From the NCBI GenBank assembly GCA_016190695.1, contig JACPQC010000011.1, positions 1-64,000 on the forward strand: 64,000 nt of DNA, written 5' to 3'. Source of the DNA: Chloroflexota bacterium. Lineage in GTDB: Bacteria > Chloroflexota > Dehalococcoidia > Dehalococcoidales > RBG-16-60-22. The notes beneath the pieces were generated by a model. The model was not told the DNA's origin, made no database searches, and saw only the letters and a program-made list of their open reading frames with translations. The position numbers were made by a program, and so were the translations under genes. How positions within the stretch are numbered: position 1 is the first letter of the stretch; each line of letters opens with the position of its first letter. Positions 56,704-64,000 of this stretch are shown piece after piece.

Positions 56704-57812
56704 TACCGGTCAACCAACCCCTGTTCTCGGGCAGAGAGAAGGAGTACCTGGACCAGTGCATCGACCAGGGCTGGGTGTCATCGGATGGCCCCTTCGTCAC
56801 CCGTTTCGAGGAGGAGTTCAGCGCCTACCTGGGCCTGAAGTACGGCGTGGCCGTGTGCAACGGGACGGCGGCCCTGGAGGTGGCTGTGGCTGCGGCGGGC
56901 ATCGGCCCCGGCGACGAGGTGATCATGCCCACCTTCACCATAATCTCCTGTGCCCTGGCCGTGGTCAGGATGGGGGCCAGGCCGGTGCTGGTGGACTCCG
57001 AGCCGGAGACGTGGAACATGGACGTCAGCCAGGTCGAGTCCAGGATAACCGGCCGGACAAAGGCGATAATGCCGGTGCACATCTACGGTCATCCTGTTGA
57101 CATGGACCCGGTGATGGCGCTGGCGGAAAAGCATAACCTGACCGTCATCGAGGATGCCGCCGAGGTACACGGGGCGCTTTACAAGGGGAAGAAGGCGGGG
57201 AGCTTCGGGCAGGTCTCCTGTTTCTCTTTCTATGCCAACAAGATCGTGACCAGCGGGGAGGGGGGCATGGTGGTCACCAGCGACGGGGCAATCGCAGCTA
57301 GGGCGCGGGGCTACCGGAACCTGTGTTTCAAACCGGAGAGAAGGTTCTACCACACCGAGCTTGGTCACAATTTCCGCATGACCAACCTCCAGGCGGCCGT
57401 CGCCGTGGCCCAGCTTGAGCGGATAGATAACCACATCCAGATTAAGAGGCGGAACGCCGCCGCCTACGGCCAGGGCCTGGCCGACATTGACGTGATAAAG
57501 CTGCCCGCAGAGAAAGAATGGGCCAGAAACGTCTACTGGATGTACGGCATAGAACTTAAGGATGAGGCGGGCATGGACAACGACGATCTGGCCGCCCGGC
57601 TCCAGGAACGGGGCGTGGGCACCAGGCCCTTCTTCCTGGGCATGCACGAGCAGCCGGTATTCCACCGGATGGGGCTGTTCCAGGGCGAGCGCTACCCTGT
57701 CGCCGAGAGGCTGGCCAGGAAAGGGCTGTACCTCCCCTCAGGACTGGCGCTGACGCAGGGACAGATTGAGGCGGTGTGCCGAGCGCTTCACGATATCTTC
57801 GCCAGGCAGTAG
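56700..57812 (+). CDS. DegT/DnrJ/EryC1/StrS-type aminotransferase (second)
   Basis: YGVAVCNGTAALEVAVAAAGIGPGDEVIMPTFTIISCALAV; VIEDAAEVHGALYKGKKAGSFGQVSCFSFYANKIVTSGEGGMVV. Confidence 0.94.
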   Translation: MIPVNQPLFSGREKEYLDQCIDQGWVSSDGPFVTRFEEEFSAYLGLKYGVAVCNGTAALEVAVAAAGIGPGDEVIMPTFTIISCALAVVRMGARPVLVDSEPETWNMDVSQVESRITGRTKAIMPVHIYGHPVDMDPVMALAEKHNLTVIEDAAEVHGALYKGKKAGSFGQVSCFSFYANKIVTSGEGGMVVTSDGAIAARARGYRNLCFKPERRFYHTELGHNFRMTNLQAAVAVAQLERIDNHIQIKRRNAAAYGQGLADIDVIKLPAEKEWARNVYWMYGIELKDEAGMDNDDLAARLQERGVGTRPFFLGMHEQPVFHRMGLFQGERYPVAERLARKGLYLPSGLALTQGQIEAVCRALHDIFARQ

Positions 57813-57825
57813 GGGGCTTTCCTCA

Positions 57826-58605
57826 ATGGTATTCCATCATTACGCCGATTTCTATGATTCGTTATATCAGGACAAGGACTACCGCCGGGAGTGCCTGTTC
57901 GTTCAGGGCCTGTTCCAGTCCTATGCCGGAGGGCTTGCCCTGAGCAAGGTCGAAGGGGTGAAATCCATCCTGGACCTGGGCTGCGGCACCGGCTCTCACG
58001 CCCTCATCTTCGCGGACATGGGCTACCAGGTGACCGGTGTAGACCGCTCCGAGAATATGCTCCGGCGCGCCCGCGAAAAATCGGCCCAACAATCCAGCCA
58101 GATAGACTTCCACCAGGCGGATATCAGGCAACTTGACCTGCCCCGGAAGTTCGACGCCGCCGTGGCCATGTTCACCGTCATGGGCTACCTGACCACCAAC
58201 CGGGACGTAGAGGACGCCATCCGGGCGGTGCGGCGGCACCTTGAGCCTGGCGGCCTGTTCGTATTCGACGTATGGTTCGGCCCGGCGGTGCTCAAGCTGA
58301 GGCCGGAAGACCGGGTAAAAGTTGTTGAAGATGGCGACAGGCGCATCATCAGGTATGCCAGGCCCGTGCTGAACGTGGTAGACCATACTTTAGAGGTAAA
58401 CTATACCGTCCTGGAGATAGCCGGAGACCGGGTGCTGGCCGAGACCAGCGAGAGCCACCTGATGCGCTTCTACTTTTACCAGGAGCTGCGCTATTTCCTG
58501 GAGAAGAACGGGTTTGCAGTGGTGGAGATGTGCCCCTTCCTGGAGCCGGGCAAACAGCCTGATGAAAATAGCTGGAATATTTCAACCATTTGCAAAAGTG
58601 TTTAA
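57826..58605 (+). CDS. Class I SAM-dependent methyltransferase
   Basis: YADFYDSLYQDKDYRRE; VKSILDLGCGTGSHALIFADMGYQVTGVDRSENML. Confidence 0.92.
   Translation: MVFHHYADFYDSLYQDKDYRRECLFVQGLFQSYAGGLALSKVEGVKSILDLGCGTGSHALIFADMGYQVTGVDRSENMLRRAREKSAQQSSQIDFHQADIRQLDLPRKFDAAVAMFTVMGYLTTNRDVEDAIRAVRRHLEPGGLFVFDVWFGPAVLKLRPEDRVKVVEDGDRRIIRYARPVLNVVDHTLEVNYTVLEIAGDRVLAETSESHLMRFYFYQELRYFLEKNGFAVVEMCPFLEPGKQPDENSWNISTICKSV
57932..57958. repeat. Possible palindromic repeat embedded in the methyltransferase CDS
   Basis: GGCTTGCCCTGAGCAAGGTCGAAGGGG, containing CTTGCcctgaGCAAG; the opposite strand reads PFDLAQGK. Confidence 0.5.
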
Positions 58606-58665
58606 GCGGTGGTAATACAGCCTGGTCCACTATTATCGTCTACACAAGGCGCCGAAGTTAGCCAT

Positions 58666-59886
58666 ATGACAATGAAACCGAAGATAGCAATCTTCCAGCC
58701 CCACGAGGACACTTTTACCAATCCCACATTAGTCAATTTTTTGACAAGATTAGCTGCACTTGACTTCAGTATTGACCTTTATACTCCATCTGCTCCAGAG
58801 CAACAATCTGCCTATATTCGCGAAGAACTCCTTCGCTTTCCCACATATCCTATTCTACAGATCGTGTGGGAAACCGGTATACGGGCATACATGAGGAGGT
58901 TGAAGAATTTCCCCAATAATATCAAGTTTGCCGCTAACATCAGAGAAAAACAATATGATCTTGTTTTTGCCATTGATCCAGATGGTCTAATGGCTGCGCA
59001 CAAATTAATAAAAAAGAACCCCGCTCCACTATTTTATTTTTCGTTTGAAATCTTCTTCCGGCACGAGCTTCATACCTCATGGGAAAGAAAGTTAAAAAGG
59101 CGGGAAATCAGAGCTAGCAGGTCAATAGATTGCATAATAGTCCAGGATGAGCAACGTTGGGAATTGCTGAAAAGGGAAAATGACATCCCTCACAATAACG
59201 TCGTATTTATGCCTGTAGCCCCTGCCGGGGCACCTGAAACAAAGAAAACGGAATATTTGAGAACAAAGTTCGACATCGCACCTGAAAAAAAAGTGGTGTT
59301 ATTCAGTCAAGGTCTTGGTAGCTGGACCGGGGTGGAGAAGCTGGTTGAACAAGCTCACACCTGGCCGGACAGGTTTATCCTGGTGATTCACTCGCGCAAT
59401 TTTGTGAATGATCCCGTATTCCTGGATAATATTAAACGCAACTGCGACCCGAACAAAGTACGATTTGACTTGGAGCCTGTCCCCTTTGACAGGTATGCAG
59501 AGCTTGTAAGCTCCGCCGACATCGGCCTTGTATTGCGCCAACCTTCTGGCGGCAAGTACACCGGCGACAATATCCGATATGTTGGCTTATCTTCAGGAAC
59601 ATTATCCACTTATATGAAGCACGGTTTGCCCGTGATATCAAACAATGAGCAAAGCCATAAGGATATTTTTTCCAAATATGGATGCGGCATATACATAAGG
59701 GACTTATCTGAAATCAAAGCAACGCTACCGGTGATAGAAGAAGACTACGAAACGATGAGGAATAACTGTTTTGCATTTTTCGAGGGTGTGTTGAGTTTCG
59801 ATAACCATTACCACCGGCTCATGGAAAAGATGATGGCCTATCTGAATGAATTAGACGCCAACAGATTACTGAGGCACACTGGATGA
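58666..59886 (+). CDS. Glycosyltransferase (GT4/GT1-like)
   Basis: KIAIFQPHEDTFTNPTLVNFLTRLAALDFSIDLYTPS; ...ADIGLVLRQPSGGKYTGDNIRYVGLSSGTLSTYMKHGLPVISNN. Visibly AT-richer than its neighbours. Confidence 0.8.
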   Translation: MTMKPKIAIFQPHEDTFTNPTLVNFLTRLAALDFSIDLYTPSAPEQQSAYIREELLRFPTYPILQIVWETGIRAYMRRLKNFPNNIKFAANIREKQYDLVFAIDPDGLMAAHKLIKKNPAPLFYFSFEIFFRHELHTSWERKLKRREIRASRSIDCIIVQDEQRWELLKRENDIPHNNVVFMPVAPAGAPETKKTEYLRTKFDIAPEKKVVLFSQGLGSWTGVEKLVEQAHTWPDRFILVIHSRNFVNDPVFLDNIKRNCDPNKVRFDLEPVPFDRYAELVSSADIGLVLRQPSGGKYTGDNIRYVGLSSGTLSTYMKHGLPVISNNEQSHKDIFSKYGCGIYIRDLSEIKATLPVIEEDYETMRNNCFAFFEGVLSFDNHYHRLMEKMMAYLNELDANRLLRHTG

Positions 59887-60896
59887 ACTACGTCTTCTGC
59901 CCTTCCTATGGAGCCCTGTTCTTCGCCCTGCATCTGAGAAATTCAGGCAGGGAGGCCAGCGTCATCACGGATAACCCCGGCATCAGAAAGTACTGCCGTC
60001 ATGCCGGCATAAGCTGCATATATTTTGACTATATAAACATCCCCGCCCTGCGGCCGCACCGGGCCTTCACCGTCAGAAGGAGAATGGACGGTATCGTAAA
60101 GCAAATCGGCGTTAAGAGTGCGGACGTCTTTTACCTGCTGGACAACACTATCGATATCAGCGCCTTTTACCTGGCCCGGAAGTGGTCAAAAAAGGGAAAG
60201 GTGTACTTCAATGTCCTGGGCAGAAAGTTTCCTCCGTACCGGGCGGAAAAACGCCTGAGCCTCAGTTTTGTGGCCAGGCACGGCTTGAGATACTGGCTCA
60301 AAGTGTTTCTCGGCCTGGACCTGGTCTTCCTGGAGTTGCACCGCAGCCCCGCATTCGGGATCGATGGCAAATTCCTGGAAAAGAACAAAATAGCTACATT
60401 GCCCCTTGACAGGTCCCTTGCCGAGCTGCAGTGGGAGGCGATGCAAAAAGGCGGCGTTGACCTGGGACGCCGTGATAACCTGATCAGCAGCGATGGCAGC
60501 CTGGCGGGGATAATAGAACAGGACTCGTTGACAGAGACTTACAAGAGCGTACTGAAGTTGCCCCACCAGTTTGCCGCAAAGCATCATCCCCAGATAGCTA
60601 ACCGGCATCCGGACGAATACGAAAAGGTGTTCAGCCATTTGCCGGAACTGCCGCACTATATCCCGGTGGAACTGGTACTGGGCAATGTTACCAGGAGCGT
60701 CATCTCAGTATTTTCTACCTCTCTGGTCTCGGCATCGAGACTGGAGAGGCTCAAGGCGATATCCTTGCTGGATATGGTCAGGTGGCATGACCCGTCTTAC
60801 CGGGAAGAAATCAGGGCATGGTTGAAGAAAGAATCTCAAGACCGGATCATCTTCGTAAAGAGTCTTGAAGAGCTGGACAAATTGCTGGGAGACTGA
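59883..60896 (+). CDS. Putative glycosyltransferase, possibly sialyltransferase-like (GT52/polysialyltransferase-like)
   Basis: NYVFCPSYGALFFALHLRNSG; KLPHQFAAKHHP; HYIPVELVLGNVTRSVISVFSTSLVSA (conserved HP and E...S-T region). Confidence 0.5.
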   Translation: MNYVFCPSYGALFFALHLRNSGREASVITDNPGIRKYCRHAGISCIYFDYINIPALRPHRAFTVRRRMDGIVKQIGVKSADVFYLLDNTIDISAFYLARKWSKKGKVYFNVLGRKFPPYRAEKRLSLSFVARHGLRYWLKVFLGLDLVFLELHRSPAFGIDGKFLEKNKIATLPLDRSLAELQWEAMQKGGVDLGRRDNLISSDGSLAGIIEQDSLTETYKSVLKLPHQFAAKHHPQIANRHPDEYEKVFSHLPELPHYIPVELVLGNVTRSVISVFSTSLVSASRLERLKAISLLDMVRWHDPSYREEIRAWLKKESQDRIIFVKSLEELDKLLGD

Positions 60897-60900
60897 AGGA

Positions 60901-61935
60901 TTGAGCGTTGCCGTTGCCATCGAGATAGGTAGTCCTCGCAGCCAGTTCGCCGTGGTGCAGGCCACGGTGGAGAGCATCATGGCCAATATCGGCGCTGATG
61001 ACTATAAGCTCATCATTGCCATGACGCCTTCTGTTCAGGATGATATCAAGGGATATATCCACGGCCTGCAGCGAGAAAAGAAAACGAAAATAGAGCTTAT
61101 GCCGGAACGGGACTACTTCTGGGCCGACTTCATCAACGAGGCCATCGACCGCGCCAGCGGCTTCAGGTACTTCATCAAGGCCCACGACGATGTAGAGCTG
61201 CTCACCCCGGAGTTCTTGCCCCGGGTGGAGAAGACCCTGCGCAGCATCAGGCAGCCGGCGGGGTGGGTCAGCTTTACCGATAAAGACTATCTCAACGGGC
61301 ACTGGGCGCCGTCTACCCGCCCCGGCTATCACCTCGACTACGTATTCGAGAAGGCCTGGCGACGGCAGAAGATGTTCCAGTTCCACAGCCTGCCTGAGAA
61401 CTGGTGGCGACCCCCTCGTCCCCTTTACTACCGCTTCCTGGCGGAGAGGTCCATCAGGCACCGGCTGCACCTCCGGCCCCGCCCTATGCCCCGCCGCCCC
61501 AGGCAGTACTACGCCAACCTGCCCTATGACCTGCCCAAAGGCCCGGTCAGGTGCCATGCCCCTTTCAATCACTTCGTCCTGATAGAACTGGAGAAGCTCA
61601 GGGAAATCGGCAGGTGCGAAAACTGGGGGACGCACAATGCCCTGCTGGTAGACGAGGACTGGGGCCTCAGGGCGCTGCAACTCGGACTTAATAATGTCTG
61701 GCTGCCTGACATCGAATACGTTCACCGCCGGCCCGGCGGAGGGACGCGTTCCTGGGAACAGATCGACCATGACAAAAGCCGGGTAAGCCGGCTCTTCTTT
61801 GAGAAGTGGGGCTTCCACTCGGAAGGCAGGGCCGAAGAACTGGACACTGTAAAGAAGAGGTTCGGCAATACCAACATCACCTGGTCGATGGACCGCCGGT
61901 CTTATGAGTGGGACTATCTGACCCAGGACCTATGA
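60901..61935 (+). CDS. Glycosyltransferase family 2-like protein
   Basis: FRYFIKAHDDVELLTPEFLPRVEKTLRSI; GWVSFTDKDYLNG; LLVDEDWGLRALQLGLNNVWLPDIEYVH. TTG start. Confidence 0.65.
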   Translation: MSVAVAIEIGSPRSQFAVVQATVESIMANIGADDYKLIIAMTPSVQDDIKGYIHGLQREKKTKIELMPERDYFWADFINEAIDRASGFRYFIKAHDDVELLTPEFLPRVEKTLRSIRQPAGWVSFTDKDYLNGHWAPSTRPGYHLDYVFEKAWRRQKMFQFHSLPENWWRPPRPLYYRFLAERSIRHRLHLRPRPMPRRPRQYYANLPYDLPKGPVRCHAPFNHFVLIELEKLREIGRCENWGTHNALLVDEDWGLRALQLGLNNVWLPDIEYVHRRPGGGTRSWEQIDHDKSRVSRLFFEKWGFHSEGRAEELDTVKKRFGNTNITWSMDRRSYEWDYLTQDL

Positions 61936-61945
61936 CAAAACCAAC

Positions 61946-62656
61946 TTACTTCAGGACGGGCTTGGCCCCGGCTTTCGATTCAATCGCTGCCAGGACGCGG
62001 CGGTAATCGCTGAGGTCAGCGAAGAGATAGTCCGGCCCGCGCTGGAGCAGTTCATCAGTGAGGTGAAAACCTGTGGACACGGCAATGGTCAGGGCGTCAA
62101 ACTGCTGGCCGCATTCGATATCCCGGACGGAATCGCCGATTATCACCGTGTCTTTCCCGTCAAACTTGCGTCCGGTCATAGTTTCGGCCCTGGCCTTGGC
62201 CAGCTTGACCATGTCTGCCCGCGCCTTCACTTCAGTGCCGTACAGGCAGAAATGGAAGTAACGGCCCAGGCCGGTCGCCTGAAGCACCCTGGCCACGATG
62301 CCGGGGGAATCGCCGGTGTAAAGCGCTACCACGTTGCCGGTATGAGAAAGCGCCTCCAGCAAAGCGGTCACGCCGGGCAGGATGTGCCCGGAAGGGTCGG
62401 CGGGGATACTCTCCTCGAAGAGCCTGTCATAGGCCTCCAACAGCTCTCTTTCCTTTTCCCGTACCACACCGGCAGGGATGCCCTTGCGCCGGGCCAGTTC
62501 CAGGAAGTTTTCGGCAAGGCTCCTGCCGGCGAAGTCTATCTCGGTCAGCCTGGCGTCCACGCCGAAGCGCTGCCGGAACAGCCGGCGCACGGCCTCGTCG
62601 TGGACCTGGATGAAATCTACCAGCGTCTGGTCCAGGTCAAAAATGACCAGTTTCAT
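61946..62656 (-). CDS. HAD family hydrolase
   Basis: MKLVIFDLDQTLVDFIQVHDEAV; ALYTGDSPGIVARVLQATGL; TVIIGDSVRDIECGQQFDALTIAVSTG. Confidence 0.92.
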   Translation of the reverse strand: MKLVIFDLDQTLVDFIQVHDEAVRRLFRQRFGVDARLTEIDFAGRSLAENFLELARRKGIPAGVVREKERELLEAYDRLFEESIPADPSGHILPGVTALLEALSHTGNVVALYTGDSPGIVARVLQATGLGRYFHFCLYGTEVKARADMVKLAKARAETMTGRKFDGKDTVIIGDSVRDIECGQQFDALTIAVSTGFHLTDELLQRGPDYLFADLSDYRRVLAAIESKAGAKPVLK

Positions 62657-62795
62657 CCTGTGTCTCCGTTGCCGGCATGTTAGACAGGGCAAAGAAACCG
62701 GCAGCAAAGTATCGTCAACGCTTCAATTATAACGGCCGGCCGCGGCCCGGCATATCCGTAAAGTTGCGTAACGCGGGAGGGAAAAGGCGCAATTC

Positions 62796-63605
62796 TCAGG
62801 CTGCCTCTACTTCTCCGGCTGCACCAGGTCTTCTCCGGAGCAGGTAGAAGAAGGTGACCATCGCCCCTGCCAGGATGGCCAGGGCGATGATCTGCGCCTG
62901 CTGCAGACCGGCCACGATGATGTTCTCCTGGCGCACGAAGGTGAGCAGGAACCGGCCCACCGAGTAAAATGACAGGTAGGTAAAGAACATCGCGCCCTCT
63001 TTCCCGACCCGGCTGCCCAGCCACAGGACAACGGCCAGCGTCAGGGCGTTCCAGATGATCTCGTAAACCGGGTAAGGGTGGGTGGGGCGGCCAAATAGCT
63101 CCACCGGTATCATAGCACCGGGGTGGGTATAGATAAAGCCCCAGGGCAGGCTGGTGAGGCCGCCGTAGGCGTCTCCGTTGATGATGCAGCCGAGCCGTCC
63201 CACCATCTGGGCTGTCAGCAGCGCCGGCGCCATGACGTCCAGCAGCCGCAGCAAGGGCAGTCGCCGGAGCTTGCCGACCACCAGCAGAGCCACCGCACCG
63301 CCGGCGAGCGCCCCCCAGATGGCCAGCCCTCCCCGCTGGAACTGCAGTATTTGCTCAGGGTGGGCGGAGTAATATCCCCACTGGTCGAACACGTGGAAGA
63401 GCCTGGCGCCGATGATGCCGCCGATTACAGTCCATATGGCCAGGGTGTAAATCTCGTCGACGGCAATTCCCTTCTTGCTGGCCAGCCTTGATGCTACGAA
63501 CACGGCGCTGACTATGGCCAGCATTATGGCCAGGCTGTACCACCGGACCTCAAAACCGCCGAGGTGCACCAGCACCGGATCAATGTTTATGACAATACCG
63601 TTCAT
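62796..63605 (-). CDS. lgt: Prolipoprotein diacylglyceryl transferase
   Basis: IDPVLVHLGGFEVRWYSLAIMLAI; GGLAIWGALAGG; GRLGCIINGDAYGGLTSLPWGF; HPYPVYEIIWNAL. Confidence 0.95.
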   Translation of the reverse strand: MNGIVINIDPVLVHLGGFEVRWYSLAIMLAIVSAVFVASRLASKKGIAVDEIYTLAIWTVIGGIIGARLFHVFDQWGYYSAHPEQILQFQRGGLAIWGALAGGAVALLVVGKLRRLPLLRLLDVMAPALLTAQMVGRLGCIINGDAYGGLTSLPWGFIYTHPGAMIPVELFGRPTHPYPVYEIIWNALTLAVVLWLGSRVGKEGAMFFTYLSFYSVGRFLLTFVRQENIIVAGLQQAQIIALAILAGAMVTFFYLLRRRPGAAGEVEAA

Positions 63606-63672
63606 ATTATTCCTCAGAAAACGTATAGATTCTGGCGAATGAATACCAAAGTTCAAAATCCAAATGTCAAAC

Positions 63673-63931
63673 CACTCTTGTCCAAAATAGGTTTTTCGAT
63701 CAGGTTTAATTTAGACAGCATCGTTTAGCGGCGAGCCTGGTTTTTCAGACCTACGTATAGATTGTCATACCAGCTTTCGCTGGTATCCAGAGGGGAGTTA
63801 TTTAGAACTAGGCAAACATATTCCAGGCACAATGCCCCATCCCTTTATCCCTTCCCCAGAGGGGAAGGGAAGAGATTTTTTGAAGGGGCTTCGCCCCTTC
63901 TAATCCCCATTTTTTAATTTGGACAGCAGTG
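63673..63931. mobile_element. MITE-like element copy B (259 bp)
   Basis: Same ends as copy A (CACTCTTGTCCAAAATA.../...TTAATTTGGACAGCAGTG); perfect 9-bp target duplication ATGTCAAAC (63664-63672 and 63932-63940); no ORF. Confidence 0.9.
63849..63900. repeat. Two hairpins unique to copy B
   Basis: CCCTTCCCC-aga-GGGGAAGGG (63849-63869) and GAAGGGGC-ttc-GCCCCTTC (63882-63900). Confidence 0.8.
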
Positions 63932-64000
63932 ATGTCAAACCTTAAAAATTGTTTGAACTTTGGATTTCGCAATCTGACATTATCTGACTTCGTGGCGCTG

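Overview
The window is a 64 kb GC-rich bacterial chromosomal segment. Gene content (split archaeal-type glutamate synthase, NrpR, MoxR/DUF58 cluster, no outer-membrane genes) suggests a Chloroflexota/Dehalococcoidia-like organism; this is inference only. It encodes about 58 genes and one tRNA-Asn. Main blocks: (i) nitrogen assimilation: nrpR, nadE, glnA, split GltB domains with hisF/hisH interleaved, an NAD(P)/FAD oxidoreductase and a ferredoxin, on the minus strand from 15139 down to 5319; (ii) pstSCAB-phoU; (iii) MFS transporters, RNase PH, CinA and a large coiled-coil/LamG surface protein; (iv) two multicopper oxidases; (v) a MoxR-DUF58-DUF4129-type membrane cluster; (vi) glmS, two GlmU-like genes and glmM; (vii) a glycan locus of about 14 kb with a NeuB-like synthase, a cytidylyltransferase, a radical SAM/SPASM protein and glycosyltransferases; (viii) lgt at the end. 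The least ordinary signals are in the intergenic DNA. There are at least three different short non-autonomous inverted-repeat elements (MITE-like). One family has two copies with 9-bp target duplications, and another sits 13 bp upstream of nrpR. A perfect GGAA-N6-TTCC palindrome (the NrpR operator form known from methanogens) lies in front of the GS/GOGAT operon. A promoter-leader-terminator unit with competing pairings lies upstream of pst. A REP-like hairpin is scattered across several sites, including inside two of the MITE families. I found no CRISPR array, rRNA, prophage or intact transposase.
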